From Mesorhizobium sp. AR07 (GTDB lineage: Bacteria > Pseudomonadota > Alphaproteobacteria > Rhizobiales > Rhizobiaceae): a stretch of 64,000 bases of DNA. Shown one piece after another: positions 43,936-53,742 of the stretch (positions are counted from its first letter, which is position 1; each line of letters starts with the position of its first letter). Below the pieces are notes generated by a model that worked only from the letters and a program-made list of their open reading frames with translations, made no database searches and was not told the DNA's origin. A program made the position numbers and the translations under genes. The stretch is taken from the NCBI RefSeq assembly GCF_024746815.1, contig NZ_CP080525.1:186001-250000 (forward strand). Direction: 5' to 3'.

Positions 43936-45248
43936 GCGGTCGCTGGGCGCGAGCCATGCTGTCGGCATACCGTTTCGCCGGTGCCGCTGCCTATCCGCTG
44001 GTCGGACCCTATGTCGCCTGGCGCACGTCACGCGGCAAGGAGGATCGCAGCCGCCGCCGCGAGCGCTATGGCGTCGCCGGCCGGCCGCGCCCCGAGGGGC
44101 CGATGATCTGGATCCATGCCGCGAGCGTCGGTGAGACCATAGCGGTCGTGCCGCTGGTCGAAAGCATTCTCGACTACGGCGTCAACATCGTGCTGACGAC
44201 CGGCACGGTGACCTCGGCGCAGGTCGCCGACGAGCGGCTCGGCGATCGCATCATCCACCAATATGTGCCGCTCGACCTCAAGCCGGCGGTCAGCCGGTTC
44301 CTCGATCACTGGCAGCCGGATCTGGCGATCATCGCCGAATCCGAGATCTGGCCGATGACCATCCTCGAGCTTGGCGCGCGCCGCGTGCCGCAGGTGCTGG
44401 TCAATGGCAGGCTGTCCGACCGCTCGTTCACCTCCTGGAAGAAACGGGCCAACATCGCCGAGGCGCTGTTCGAGAATCTCGCCCATGTCGTTGCCCAATC
44501 GGATGTCGATGGCGAGCGCTTCCGCTCGCTCGGCGCCCGCCCGGTGACCGTGTCGGGCAACCTCAAGTCCGATACCTCACCGCCGCCTGTCGATGAGCGG
44601 GTGCTGGCGACGCTGCGGCGGCAGATCGGCGCGCGCCCGACCTGGGCGGCGATCTCGACCCACGACGGCGAGGAGGTGGTCGCCGCGGAAGTCCACGCGA
44701 CGCTGCACAAACGCCACCATGGTCTTCTGACGATCGTCGTTCCGCGCCATCCCGATCGCGCCGGGGCGCTCGAGGCACAGATTTCCGGCATGGGCCTGAA
44801 GGTCGCGCGGCGCAGCAAGGGCGACAGGATCGCCGCCGATACCGACATCTTGCTTGGCGATACGATCGGCGAGATGGGGCTCTATCTCAGGCTGACCGAG
44901 ATCGCCTTCGTCGGCCGCTCGCTGACCTCGGAGGGTGGCCAGAATCCGCTGGAGCCGGCGATGCTCGACACGGCGGTTCTCGCCGGCCGCAATGTGCAGA
45001 ATTTTCGCGAGGCTTACCAGCGCTTGCTCGACAGCGGCGGCGCCAAGCTGGTGCGCGATCGCGACATGCTGGCCGGCGCCGTCAATTTCCTGCTGACCAA
45101 CGAAGTGGCGCGTCACGAGATGATGGCGGCGGGCGTGGCGACCGTCGACGAGATGCGCGGTGCGCTGGCGCGCACGCTGAAATCGCTTGAGCCCTACATC
45201 CAGCCACTGGTCGTCAAGTCGCGCCTGAAGGGCGCGAACGGGCGCTGA
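43932..45248 (+). CDS. waaA: 3-deoxy-D-manno-octulosonic acid (Kdo) transferase
   Basis: A 438-residue inner-membrane glycosyltransferase (GT30) that adds Kdo to the lipid A precursor. An N-terminal anchor (LSAYRFAGAAAYPLVGPYVA) is followed by MIWIHAASVGETIAV, with the conserved Glu of WaaA. FVGRSLTSEGGQNPLEPA is the C-terminal sugar-nucleotide site. It overlaps the preceding gene by ATGA and lpxK follows after one base. Whether it adds one or two Kdo cannot be read. Confidence 0.92.
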   Translation: MSGRWARAMLSAYRFAGAAAYPLVGPYVAWRTSRGKEDRSRRRERYGVAGRPRPEGPMIWIHAASVGETIAVVPLVESILDYGVNIVLTTGTVTSAQVADERLGDRIIHQYVPLDLKPAVSRFLDHWQPDLAIIAESEIWPMTILELGARRVPQVLVNGRLSDRSFTSWKKRANIAEALFENLAHVVAQSDVDGERFRSLGARPVTVSGNLKSDTSPPPVDERVLATLRRQIGARPTWAAISTHDGEEVVAAEVHATLHKRHHGLLTIVVPRHPDRAGALEAQISGMGLKVARRSKGDRIAADTDILLGDTIGEMGLYLRLTEIAFVGRSLTSEGGQNPLEPAMLDTAVLAGRNVQNFREAYQRLLDSGGAKLVRDRDMLAGAVNFLLTNEVARHEMMAAGVATVDEMRGALARTLKSLEPYIQPLVVKSRLKGANGR

Positions 45249-45249
45249 C

Positions 45250-46275
45250 GTGGCTTCCGAGGCACCACCATTCTGGTGGGAAGAGCCGGACTGGCGGGTC
45301 CTGGCGCTGTCGCCGCTGTCTGCCATCTATGCGCTCGCCGCCGGCCGCGGCATGCGGCGGGCCCGGCGCGAGAAGATCGAGGCGCCGGTCCTGTGCGTCG
45401 GCAATTTCACCGTTGGCGGCACCGGCAAGACGCCCGTGGCGATCGCCTTGGCCGAACAGGCCAAGCGCATGCATCTGAAACCCGGTTTCCTGTCGCGCGG
45501 CCATGGCGGCTCCTTCGCCGAGCCGCATGTCGTCGATATCGATCACGACAGCGCCAGGCATGTCGGCGACGAGCCGTTGCTGCTGGGCGAACATGCGCCG
45601 GTGGCGGTGACACCGAATCGCGCCGCCGGCGCCCGGCTGCTGCTGGAAAGACATGGTTGCGATTTCCTGATCATGGACGATGGCTTCCAGAGCGCGCGCA
45701 TCCACATCGACTATGCGCTGGTCGTCGTCGATGCGCGCTACGGCATCGGCAATGGCCGCGTCATTCCGGGTGGCCCGCTCCGGGCCAGGATCGTCGACCA
45801 GCTGGTCTTCACCAGCGGGCTGTTGAAGATGGGCGAGGGCACCGCCGCCGATGCCGTGGTCCGCCAGGCCGCGCGCGCCGCCAGGCCGATCTTCGAGGCC
45901 CATACCGAACCGAGCATCAAGCAGGGGCTGGCCGGAAAGCGGTTCCTTGCTTTCGCCGGCATCGGCCATCCCGAGAAATTTTTCGACACGGTGCGCGAAG
46001 CCGGCGGCGAGCTGGTGTTGACGCGGCCGTTTCCGGACCATCATTTCTATGGTGAGGACGAGCTCGCCGAACTGGCGGCGACGGCGCGCACCGAAGGGCT
46101 CGGCCTCATCACCACGGCCAAGGACGCAGCCCGGCTGCGCCATGGCGCCCCGCAGGACTTTCTCGACCGGCTCGAGGTGCTCGAAATCGACACGGTTTTC
46201 GAACTCGACCACGTTCCCGAGCGCATCATCGACGAAACGCTCGATGCCTGGCGCCAGCGCAAGCTGAAGGGCTAA
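45250..46275 (+). CDS. lpxK: Tetraacyldisaccharide 4'-kinase
   Basis: A 341-residue membrane-bound kinase that makes lipid IVA. The P-loop is VGNFTVGGTGKTPVAIAL near residue 55; DDGFQSARIHIDYALVVVDA and GPLRA follow as in the family. An N-terminal hydrophobic stretch gives membrane association. The start is a GTG at 45250, one base after the waaA stop. It ends the operon; a repeat follows immediately. Confidence 0.94.
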   Translation: MASEAPPFWWEEPDWRVLALSPLSAIYALAAGRGMRRARREKIEAPVLCVGNFTVGGTGKTPVAIALAEQAKRMHLKPGFLSRGHGGSFAEPHVVDIDHDSARHVGDEPLLLGEHAPVAVTPNRAAGARLLLERHGCDFLIMDDGFQSARIHIDYALVVVDARYGIGNGRVIPGGPLRARIVDQLVFTSGLLKMGEGTAADAVVRQAARAARPIFEAHTEPSIKQGLAGKRFLAFAGIGHPEKFFDTVREAGGELVLTRPFPDHHFYGEDELAELAATARTEGLGLITTAKDAARLRHGAPQDFLDRLEVLEIDTVFELDHVPERIIDETLDAWRQRKLKG

Positions 46276-46372
46276 AGCGGTTCACCGTTTCACCGAAACG
46301 GCGAACCGCTCTATCTCTTTGTTTTGACGCAATTCCGGACGGAAAACCGTTTCACACTTTTCCTGGAATTGC
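46276..46372. repeat. Two-hairpin extragenic repeat, family B copy 2
   Basis: AGCGGTTC and GAACCGCT (46276-46310) enclose CCGTTTC/GAAACGG, a near-perfect 16-bp stem. Then GCAATTCC (46329-46336) pairs with GGAATTGC (46365-46372) and encloses GGAAAA/TTTTCC. It lies between convergent lpxK and DUF2093 genes, so it could also act as a bidirectional terminator, though it resembles the repeat at 29808-29903. Confidence 0.65.
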
Positions 46373-46373
46373 T

Positions 46374-46607
46374 CTAGCTTCGCTTACGCATCTCGGGATG
46401 CACCTCGATCTCGCGGCGCAGCGATGCGGTGGCGCTGACGTAGGGCTCTTGCCTGGCGACGCTCCAGTATTTCAGCTCATCGAGCGGAATGCTTTCGCCG
46501 GTCACCGCGCAGCGCACGAATGCGCCGGGGCTGGTAACCTGGAAGTCGCCATCGAGATAGCGGATACGGGCTTCCTTGCCGCCAGGGCCTTCGAAACGGT
46601 TCATCAT
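46374..46607 (-). CDS. DUF2093 domain protein
   Basis: A 77-residue protein with ARIRYLDGDFQVTSPGAFVRC, AVTGESIPLDELKYWSVARQ and EPYVSATASLRREIE, matching DUF2093, a short alphaproteobacterial family of unknown role, recalled as often sitting next to lpxK in rhizobia. It is soluble, with no signal peptide. Two ATGs (46607 and 46604) are adjacent and neither has a clear ribosome-binding site. Confidence 0.85.
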   Translation of the reverse strand: MMNRFEGPGGKEARIRYLDGDFQVTSPGAFVRCAVTGESIPLDELKYWSVARQEPYVSATASLRREIEVHPEMRKRS

Positions 46608-46731
46608 GCAATGGCGCCGAGGTTCATGAGGATTTCATCGCCATAAATTGCCGGCAAGGTCAAGCATGTGACAAGCCCGAGACAATGCTGAACCCCTATT
46701 GTCAGGCGGAAAACGCTGTTGATAGGGCACA

Positions 46732-47340
46732 ATGGACATTCCTTCCGCCCGCCTTGCCGCCTTGCTCAGGGAAGCGATGACGCCGCAAGCCGTGCCGTCG
46801 GCAAAGGCCGATCCGGTCAAAACGGCACTGGTGAAGGCGCTGGTGGCGCCGCCGGCGCCGTCCGACGCGCTTGTCCGCCCGGCAGCGACACCGGCTTTGC
46901 CGATGCTGTTGCCGGCAACAGCCGCAAGAGCGCAGCAGACGGCCTCGACCGAAATAATGCAGGCCTATCTGGCGCTTGCGGAACCGGACAGCGAATCAGC
47001 CGGAGATCCAGCGTCGGCAGCGACGGCGGCGACTGCAACGAGGAGACCGGCGGAGGGTGACACTGCCCAACGTGGCTTGGCGCCGCCGCTGGCAAAGGTC
47101 GAGGAGGGTGCCGTCGTGAGGCCGGCAACCCTGCCATGGCTGACGCTTCTTTCGCCCGCGGTTTCGCCGCCGCGCCGCGCTTCCATCGCCAGTGCGACGA
47201 CGGCGCGAGGGCAGGTTGCCGCCCGGCCGGGTGATCCGGCGCTACTCGAACACAGGCAGATGAGCGTTGGTCTGGTGTCTCTGGCCGCCGGATTCCTGGC
47301 CGCCGCGATCCTTGGTTTTGTGCTGCTGGTGCTCCGCTAA
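46732..47340 (+). CDS. Hypothetical tail-anchored protein
   Basis: A 202-residue protein of low complexity: Ala/Pro-rich over ~1-170, with MDIPSARLAALLREAM as a short helix at the start, and a single C-terminal membrane helix (LAAGFLAAAILGFVLLVLR). No domain recognised. The ATG at 46732 follows GATAGGGCACA. Its stop overlaps the stop of the converging LysR gene by four bases. The high Ala/Pro content makes the coding call less certain, but the frame ends in a proper helix. Confidence 0.6.
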   Translation: MDIPSARLAALLREAMTPQAVPSAKADPVKTALVKALVAPPAPSDALVRPAATPALPMLLPATAARAQQTASTEIMQAYLALAEPDSESAGDPASAATAATATRRPAEGDTAQRGLAPPLAKVEEGAVVRPATLPWLTLLSPAVSPPRRASIASATTARGQVAARPGDPALLEHRQMSVGLVSLAAGFLAAAILGFVLLVLR

Positions 47341-48263
47341 CTCTCGGCTTCGATGAACGTCTCGATTCTTTCCGGCGCAAGCCCTGCCTGCACCGCGATG
47401 CGGCGTGCCAGTTCTGCCGCGGCGGCACGCGGCCGCCCCGTCGGCCGGTCGAGCCAGTACGAGACCGGGTTGAGCGCGGTGCGCTCATCGACGGCCGTAA
47501 TGCGGCGCGACTTCAGCTGGTGCCCGGTCAGCGGCGGCCGCGCCAGCGCGATGCCGAGCCCATAGGCGGCGGCGTCGAGCACCAGATTGTAGTCCTCGAA
47601 ACGGCGGTCCTGCGGGCGCGGGCGGTAGTCCATGCCTTGCGCCGCAAACCAGGCGCGCCAGGCCGAGGCGTCGGAATCATTGATCAGCGGAAATTTCAGC
47701 AACCGGGCCGGGTCGCCACGGCCGATCTCGCGGGCAAGCTCGGGCGACGCAACGGGAAAGACATATTCCTCGAAGAGCTGCACCGAGACACGGCCCGGAA
47801 TGCCGCCGCGGCCGCATCGGATCGACAGGTCGATGCCCTCGTCGGCAAGGTCGGCCTGGCGGATGTCGACATCGAGCACAATGCGCAGCTTCGAGGGATT
47901 GTTCTCCAGCGCCGCCATGCGCGGCATCAGCCACAGCCCGCTGACCGAGGGGATGGAGGTCAGCCGCACCACGGCGGTGCCGCGCGGCTCGACCCAGCGG
48001 TCGGAATGGCTCGATATCAGCGCGAAGGCTTCCGCCGTGCGCAGATGCAGCCTGTTGCCTTCGATCGTCAGCGAGACACCGCGCGCGCCGCGATCGAACA
48101 CTTTCAATCCGAGCCAGTCCTCGAGCTTGGCGATCTGCCGGCTGACGGCGCCGTGGGTGATGTTGAGCTTTTCCGCGGCCGCCGAAAAGCTGCCGGTCCG
48201 TGCCGCCGCGTCGAAGGCGCGCAGCGTTTCGAGCGGCACCATTGTGTCTGAGCTGTGATCCAT
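47337..48263 (-). CDS. LysR-family transcriptional regulator (GcvA-like)
   Basis: A 308-residue regulator with the winged HTH at residues ~10-70 (LRAFDAAARTGSFSAAAEKL, NITHGAVSRQIAKLEDWLG) and a periplasmic-binding-like effector domain in GcvA style (RLTSIPSVSGLWLMPRM). The ATG at 48263 starts MDHSSDTMVPLETLR; an ATG at 48242 is the alternative and would leave the operator upstream. It is divergent from an EamA transporter, so it probably controls that gene and itself. Confidence 0.88.
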   Translation of the reverse strand: MDHSSDTMVPLETLRAFDAAARTGSFSAAAEKLNITHGAVSRQIAKLEDWLGLKVFDRGARGVSLTIEGNRLHLRTAEAFALISSHSDRWVEPRGTAVVRLTSIPSVSGLWLMPRMAALENNPSKLRIVLDVDIRQADLADEGIDLSIRCGRGGIPGRVSVQLFEEYVFPVASPELAREIGRGDPARLLKFPLINDSDASAWRAWFAAQGMDYRPRPQDRRFEDYNLVLDAAAYGLGIALARPPLTGHQLKSRRITAVDERTALNPVSYWLDRPTGRPRAAAAELARRIAVQAGLAPERIETFIEAES

Positions 48264-48273
48264 AGTCACAGCT
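48251..48273. promoter_or_regulatory. Inverted repeat at the LysR/EamA divergent promoter
   Basis: AGCTGTGA (48251-48258) and TCACAGCT (48266-48273) form a perfect 8-bp inverted repeat with a 7-base spacer. It overlaps the proposed LysR start codon (48261-48263), which suggests either repression by occupancy or a downstream start at 48242. Confidence 0.6.
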
Positions 48274-48354
48274 GATCCTCGATTTGGTCGTTTGTCAATC
48301 AGCTCGAGAAAGCGTTTTCTGCGTGTCAGGGCATGAGCACACGAGGATAGTGAG

Positions 48355-49248
48355 ATGAGCGCGATGACCAGCACGTTGAATCCGACACAACGGATGGACA
48401 GCACCGCAGCCATCGCGGTGGCACTGACGGTGGTCGGTTGGGCGTCCGCCTTTCCGGCGATCCGCGCCGGTCTCGCCGCCTTCGGACCGCTGGAACTCGG
48501 CGCGCTGCGCTTTGCCATCGCCGCGGTACCGGCGGCGATCTTCCTCGCCGTCAAGCGACCGGCGCTGCCAAGGCTCGACGAGTTGTGGCGCCTGGCCTTT
48601 GGCGGTGCCATTTTCGTGGCGCTCTACACGGTCATGCTCAATTTCGGCGAACTGACCGTTTCGGCCGGCGCCGCCGGCTTCATCATCAATGTCAGCCCTA
48701 TCTTCACCGCCATCATGGCCATGGCGCTGCTCGGCGAACGCTTCTCGGGCATGGCCTGGGTTGGCACCGCCATTTCCTTCGCCGGCATCGGCGTCATCGC
48801 GGTGGCCGACGGGCATGGCCTGCATTTCAACGCCGGCGCACTGCTGGTGCTGGGTTCGGCGCTCTGCTCGGCCGTCAACACCATCGTCCAGAAGCCACTC
48901 TTCGCCCGCCATCATCCGCTGACCATTTCGGCTTCGAACATGGTGCTCGGCGCGCTCTGCCTGTCGCCCTTCCTGCCGAGCGGCTTTGCCCAGGCGGCGG
49001 TCGCCAACACGGCCGGCCTCGGCGCCGTCATCTTTCTCGGCATCGTGCCCAGCCTCATCGCCTATGCCGCCTGGGCAACCGCGCTGTCGCGCCTGCCGGC
49101 CGCACGTGCCTCGAACTTCCTCTATCTGGTTTCGCCGATGTCCGCCCTCATCGGCTTCTTCTGGCTGGGCGAAGTGCCGACACTGCTCGGGATGCTTGGC
49201 GGGGCACTGGCGCTCGGCGGTGTGATCGTGGTGAATTTGAAGAGGTAA
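48355..49248 (+). CDS. EamA/DMT-family transporter
   Basis: A 297-residue protein with ten hydrophobic segments in two EamA repeats (AVALTVVGWASAFPAIRAGL and LVLGSALCSAVNTIVQKPLF as repeat starts). DMT permeases of this kind export amino acids or other metabolites; the substrate is unknown. The ATG at 48355 follows ACGAGGATAG. It is divergent from the LysR gene and followed by a strong terminator. Confidence 0.87.
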   Translation: MSAMTSTLNPTQRMDSTAAIAVALTVVGWASAFPAIRAGLAAFGPLELGALRFAIAAVPAAIFLAVKRPALPRLDELWRLAFGGAIFVALYTVMLNFGELTVSAGAAGFIINVSPIFTAIMAMALLGERFSGMAWVGTAISFAGIGVIAVADGHGLHFNAGALLVLGSALCSAVNTIVQKPLFARHHPLTISASNMVLGALCLSPFLPSGFAQAAVANTAGLGAVIFLGIVPSLIAYAAWATALSRLPAARASNFLYLVSPMSALIGFFWLGEVPTLLGMLGGALALGGVIVVNLKR

Positions 49249-49276
49249 GTCAGAGGGTTATAAGGATTGCTTGAAT

Positions 49277-49308
49277 CGAAAAGGGCCGCTGAAGAGCGGC
49301 CCTTTTCG
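49277..49308 (+). terminator. Intrinsic terminator after the EamA gene
   Basis: CGAAAAGGGCCGCT and AGCGGCCCTTTTCG pair as a perfect 14-bp stem with loop GAAG, 28 bases after the stop. The A-tract and T-tract at its ends make it functional on either strand. This is the clearest terminator in the window. Confidence 0.85.
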
Positions 49309-49309
49309 G

Positions 49310-49453
49310 ACCCCCACCCCGCTGCTACGCAGCGACTTGCCGGGGCGAGCCACGGGTCTCGCCCGTCCTTCGGACCCCCACAAGGGGGAGGGTAAGGCTC
49401 TGCGCGCTACCTCCCCCTTGTGGGGAGGTCGGACCGAAGGTCCGGGTGGGGGT
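49310..49453. repeat. Long G/C-rich palindromic repeat, family F
   Basis: ACCCCCACCC at the left end matches GGGTGGGGGT at the right in inverse, with CCCCCACAAGGGGGAGGG/CCTCCCCCTTGTGGGG in the middle. It resembles common rhizobial 'cccccacaagggggag' repeats from memory. It lies between the EamA terminator and mutL and has no gene. Confidence 0.65.
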
Positions 49454-49486
49454 GCTTGGCGCCAACCTTATTGAAACCGAAGGTCT

Positions 49487-51355
49487 TCACCGCCGCCCAA
49501 ACAACCTCTCGATGTCCGCCAGCTTAAGCTCGATATAAGTCGGCCGCCCGTGATTGCAGGTGCCGGAACCTGGCGTCGCCTCCATCTGCCGCAGCAGCGC
49601 ATTCATCTCCTCGGCCTTGAGCAGCCGGCCGGAGCGCACCGAGCCGTGACAGGCCATGGTTGCCGCGATCTTGTCCAGCCGCTCCTTCAGCGTGTCGACC
49701 GTGTCGTTGTCGGCGATCTCGTCGGCGAGGTCGCGCACCAGTTGCTGGACATTGGTCTCGCCCAGCATCGACGGCGTCTCGCGCACCGCGACCGCGCCTG
49801 GGCCGAAACGCTCGATGCCAAGGCCGAAGCGGGCCAGTGTCTCCGAATGCATCGCCAGCCGTTCGGCATCTTCTTCCGGCAGATCGACGATCTCCGGCAG
49901 CAACAGCATCTGTGACGGCACGGCGCGCGAATGCAGCGCGTTCTTCAGCGCCTCATAGACCAGCCGCTCATGCGCCGCATGCTGGTCGACGATGATGAGC
50001 GAATCCTTGGTTTGCGCGACGATGTAGTTTTCGTGCACCTGCGCGCGCGCCGCGCCCAGCACAGCGCCAAGCAGCGTCTCGGCCGCCTCGCTCTGCCCGG
50101 CGCGCGCATCGGCGCTGGCAAGCGGGCCGGTATCGAACGCCGCCTGCTCGTTTTCACGCAGGCCGCGTTGATCGAAGCTCTCAAAACCCATGTCGAGCGG
50201 CCGATGCGGCGAGCGCGCCGGGTCGAAGCCGGCTGGGCCGGAGGCATGATATGATGCCTCGTAGCTGCGGTGGCCATTGGCAGGCCCGCCGTGACCGTAG
50301 GACGCGGCACCAGGCCGGAACGCCGCCATCATGCCGGCGGCCCCCGTGGTGGCGGCACGGATGCCGGCATCGGCAAGTGCCTGTCGGATCGACCCGACGA
50401 TCAGCCCGCGCACCAGTCCGGGATCGCGGAACCGCACATCGGCCTTGGCCGGATGGACATTGACGTCGACGATACCAGGATCGAGCGTCAGGAACAGCAC
50501 CGTCACCGCATGGCGGTCGCGCGGCAGGACGTCGGCGAAGGCGCCGCGAATGGCGCCGGCAATCAACTTGTCGCGCACCGGGCGGCCGTTGACATAGGCA
50601 TATTGCTGCAGCGCGTTGGCGCGGGTGAAGGACGGGATCGACACGTGACCGGTCAGATGCACGCCTTCGCGCATCGCCTCGATGGCAATCGAATTGTCCG
50701 GAAAGTCGGCGCCCATCACCTGGGCGACGCGACGCAGGCTGCCTTGCGTGCTGTCGTCCGTCGCCGGCAATTCCAGCGTCGAGCGGTCGGAGCCGGCCAG
50801 CGTGAAGCGCACGGCGGGGAAGGCGATGGCGATGCGCTTGACCACGTCGCTGGTCGCAGAGCTTTCGGCGCGCTCGCCCTTCATGAATTTGAGCCTGGCC
50901 GGCGTGGCGAAAAACAGGTCGCGCACCTCCACCGTGGTGCCGCGATTGGCCGCCGCCGGCTTGACGGGCAGGACGCGGCCGCCCTCGATGCCGATCTCGG
51001 CGGCACTGTCACTTGTTGCCGGGCGCGAGCGGATCGACAGCCGCGACACCGAGCCGATCGACGGCAGCGCTTCGCCACGGAAGCCGAGCGAGCGGATGTC
51101 GTTGATATCCTCGGTGAGCTTGGAGGTGCAGTGACGCGCGATCGCCAGCGCCAGCTCCGGCTCGGAAATGCCGGAGCCGTCATCGGTGACGCGGATCAGG
51201 TTCAGCCCGCCGCCGGCAGTGACGACCTCGACCCGCGAGGCGCCGGCATCGAGCGCATTCTCGACCAGTTCCTTGACCACGCTTGCCGGACGCTCGATGA
51301 CTTCGCCGGCGGCGATCTGGTTGATCATCGTTTCGGAAAGCTGGCGAATGGGCAT
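49487..51355 (-). CDS. mutL: DNA mismatch repair protein MutL
   Basis: A 622-residue GHKL ATPase. The ATP-binding motifs are [26 protein letters not shown] and [13 protein letters not shown]. The C-terminal domain has [12 protein letters not shown], which fits the metal-binding endonuclease motif DQHAxxExxxxE, so this MutL probably nicks DNA itself; alphaproteobacteria lack MutH. Residues ~330-430 form a less conserved linker. The start [18 protein letters not shown] is standard. Confidence 0.95.
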   Translation of the reverse strand: MPIRQLSETMINQIAAGEVIERPASVVKELVENALDAGASRVEVVTAGGGLNLIRVTDDGSGISEPELALAIARHCTSKLTEDINDIRSLGFRGEALPSIGSVSRLSIRSRPATSDSAAEIGIEGGRVLPVKPAAANRGTTVEVRDLFFATPARLKFMKGERAESSATSDVVKRIAIAFPAVRFTLAGSDRSTLELPATDDSTQGSLRRVAQVMGADFPDNSIAIEAMREGVHLTGHVSIPSFTRANALQQYAYVNGRPVRDKLIAGAIRGAFADVLPRDRHAVTVLFLTLDPGIVDVNVHPAKADVRFRDPGLVRGLIVGSIRQALADAGIRAATTGAAGMMAAFRPGAASYGHGGPANGHRSYEASYHASGPAGFDPARSPHRPLDMGFESFDQRGLRENEQAAFDTGPLASADARAGQSEAAETLLGAVLGAARAQVHENYIVAQTKDSLIIVDQHAAHERLVYEALKNALHSRAVPSQMLLLPEIVDLPEEDAERLAMHSETLARFGLGIERFGPGAVAVRETPSMLGETNVQQLVRDLADEIADNDTVDTLKERLDKIAATMACHGSVRSGRLLKAEEMNALLRQMEATPGSGTCNHGRPTYIELKLADIERLFGRR

Positions 51356-51414
51356 CGGAGCACTATAGGCGGATTCGGGGGGCGCGGGAGAGGCATTATC
51401 ACGAGAGCGGTGGA

Positions 51415-52377
51415 TCAGTTCGCGGCACGGATTTCACGCACGCCCTTGCGCAGCCGCCGGCGCAACAGATTGCGCAGCGTCACCCCGTCGCCATAGCCGA
51501 CCTTCCCGGCGATCTCGTCGACGCTGTCGGATGTGGTCTTCAACAAATGCACAGCCTGTTCAACGCGCAGATCCTGAAAATAGGACAGCGGCGTCTTGCC
51601 AAGCACGTCGTTGACCCGCCGCGACAGCGTCCGCTTGCTGGCACCCAGGGCGGCGGCCGCCTCGTCGAGGTTGAAGCCGGCGGCGAGACGGCCGCGCGCC
51701 CAGCGCTCGAAACGCTCGACCAGCGGGTTCGAATGGGCGAGGTGGTCCGAGATCGCATAGGCCGATTGCAGTGGCCGGCTGTCGACGATCAGATATTTCG
51801 CGGTCAGCGCCGCAAGCTCCGGACTTGTCTGGCGGATAACCATCAGAGCGAGATCGATATGGCCGAGTGCCGCTCCGGCGGTTGCGAACTGCCCGTCGTT
51901 GATCAGCATGCGCGAGGCGTCGAGCCGCACTTGCGGGTAGAGTTGCCGGAACATCGGTGCCAGCCACCAGGTCGTGGTTGACGGCCGCCGGTCGAGCAGG
52001 CCGGTTTCCGCCAGGATGAAAGTGCCGATACAGGCGGCCCCGATGCGCACGCCGGTATCGGCGGCGGCGCGCAGCGCCCTGGTCGCTCTGGCAACGTCGC
52101 TTCGCTTCAGCGCATCGCCAAGCGGGCCTGGCATCTTTTGGCCGATCGCGGGGATCACCAACCAATCAGGAGCCGGCTCGCTGCCCATCGAGACGATCGG
52201 CACCTGCAGGCCTTGCGCGGTGTGGATCGTCTCGCTCACCCCGACAATGTTGGTCGCGAAACGGCCGGGTGGGGATGCCAGCATCCCAGCCAGTTCGTTG
52301 GCGGTGCCGAACACGTCGAGCATCGTGGCCAGTCCGGTGTCGAAGACGCCATCAAGCGCAAGGACGGAAATGTTCAT
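51415..52377 (-). CDS. GlxA-family (DJ-1/PfpI + AraC) transcriptional regulator
   Basis: A 320-residue regulator: an N-terminal DJ-1/PfpI-like domain (~1-190, with [19 protein letters not shown] around the nucleophile-elbow Cys) and a C-terminal AraC DNA-binding domain (~220-320, [39 protein letters not shown]). The ATG at 52377 is preceded by an AT-rich stretch that probably contains the divergent promoter. It probably controls the monooxygenase at 52486. Confidence 0.88.
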   Translation of the reverse strand: MNISVLALDGVFDTGLATMLDVFGTANELAGMLASPPGRFATNIVGVSETIHTAQGLQVPIVSMGSEPAPDWLVIPAIGQKMPGPLGDALKRSDVARATRALRAAADTGVRIGAACIGTFILAETGLLDRRPSTTTWWLAPMFRQLYPQVRLDASRMLINDGQFATAGAALGHIDLALMVIRQTSPELAALTAKYLIVDSRPLQSAYAISDHLAHSNPLVERFERWARGRLAAGFNLDEAAAALGASKRTLSRRVNDVLGKTPLSYFQDLRVEQAVHLLKTTSDSVDEIAGKVGYGDGVTLRNLLRRRLRKGVREIRAAN

Positions 52378-52485
52378 GGCAATAATGATATCAAAGATGT
52401 CATTTTTGCCAATACGTTTTCCAGATCGATTCTGCGACTGTTGTTTGGACGGCCGCCTTGGCCGCACAACGACGAGGAGAAGACG

Positions 52486-52794
52486 ATGATCAAACTTGCA
52501 TTGTTCGCACGCTTCGAAGCCAAGCCCGGCAAGGAGAAGGACGTCGCCGCGTTCCTCAAGACCGGGCTACAACTGGCCAATCAGGAAGCCGGGACGCCGA
52601 TCTGGTTCGCCTTGCAGCTTTCGCCAAGCGTCTTCGGCGTGTTCGATGCCTTTCACGACGAGGCAGGTCGGCAGGCGCATCTCACCGGCGAGATTGCCAA
52701 GGCGCTGATGGCCAATGCCGAGACGCTGTTCGCTGGCCCGCCGACCATCGACAAGATCGATGTGCTCGGCCTCAAGAATGACGGTTCGGTCTGA
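52486..52794 (+). CDS. Antibiotic-biosynthesis-monooxygenase (ABM)-fold protein
   Basis: A 102-residue protein with the dimeric ABM fold: IKLALFARFEAKPGKEKDVAAF and GTPIWFALQLSPSVFGVFDAF, ending DKIDVLGLK. Family members are quinol monooxygenases (YgiN) or heme-degrading enzymes; the small size and cofactor-free pattern favour quinone handling. The ATG at 52486 follows GAGGAG. It is divergent from the GlxA-like regulator. Confidence 0.83.
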   Translation: MIKLALFARFEAKPGKEKDVAAFLKTGLQLANQEAGTPIWFALQLSPSVFGVFDAFHDEAGRQAHLTGEIAKALMANAETLFAGPPTIDKIDVLGLKNDGSV

Positions 52795-52839
52795 TCCAGC
52801 ATACGCAATCCGGTCACGCGCCGGATTGCGCTGGCGGGC

Positions 52840-53742
52840 CTACGCCTGCGCGGCCAGCCAGTCGCGCACCTTGCGGGCGTTGTCGCTGAGCTCGCGGTTC
52901 TTCGGCCAGACGACATAGAACGCCTTGCCGGTCTTCAGCACATGATCCGTCACCGGCACCAGCAGGCCGGATGCAATCAGGCGCTCGGCGAGGTGTCGCC
53001 AGCCGAGCGCGATGCCTTGCCCTTCCATGACGCCCTGGATCACCAGGCCGTAGTCGTTGATGCGCAGGCCGCGCGCGGTATCGTCGAGGCTGCCGCCGGC
53101 CGACTGGAACCATTCATCCCAACTTGCCGCCTCGCGGTAGGGTTCCTCCAGATGGATGAGGCGGTGAGTGGCCAGTTCATCGACGGTTCTGGGCATGCCG
53201 AATTTCGCCAGATAGCTGGTGCCGGCGACCGGGAAGATTTCCTCGTCGGCAAGCGCCAGCGAATGATAGTCCGGCCAGTCGCGTGGCTCGCCACCGCGCA
53301 CGCCCAGCGGGATGCCCTCGGCGATGATGTCGAGGTCGCGATCGGCGGTCTGGATGCGCAGGTCGATGCCCGGCAGTTCGTCGCGGAACTGCTGCAGGCG
53401 CGGCATCATCCAGAAGGAACCGAAGGCCGTCGACGCCGCCAGCGTCACATGGCCGCCGGTCGCCTGCAGGCGCAGATCCTCCGCCGATTTGCGGATATGC
53501 GAAAGGCCGAGCGAAACGTCGGCGTGGAAGCGCTCGCCGGCCTCGGTCAGGACGACCTGGCGGTGGCGGCGCTGGAACAGCTGGGCTCCCAGCTGTTCTT
53601 CCAGCCCGCGCACCGCATAGGAGACGGCAGCCTGCGTCATGCCGAGTTCGCGCCCGGCGGCGGTGAAACTCGACAGCCGCCCGGCCGCCTCGAAGACGAT
53701 CAGGCTGCCGGCGGAGGGCAGGAGGTGGCGCAGGCTTCGCAT
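52840..53742 (-). CDS. LysR-family transcriptional regulator (GcvA-like)
   Basis: A 300-residue LysR protein with HTH LSSFTAAGRELGMTQAAVSY and the effector domain starting VTLAASTAFGSFWMMPRLQQF. It is divergent from the MttB-type gene and is the best candidate for its regulator; GcvA relatives often control methylamine, choline or glycine metabolism. The start ATG at 53742 overlaps a T-N11-A palindrome. Confidence 0.9.
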   Translation of the reverse strand: MRSLRHLLPSAGSLIVFEAAGRLSSFTAAGRELGMTQAAVSYAVRGLEEQLGAQLFQRRHRQVVLTEAGERFHADVSLGLSHIRKSAEDLRLQATGGHVTLAASTAFGSFWMMPRLQQFRDELPGIDLRIQTADRDLDIIAEGIPLGVRGGEPRDWPDYHSLALADEEIFPVAGTSYLAKFGMPRTVDELATHRLIHLEEPYREAASWDEWFQSAGGSLDDTARGLRINDYGLVIQGVMEGQGIALGWRHLAERLIASGLLVPVTDHVLKTGKAFYVVWPKNRELSDNARKVRDWLAAQA

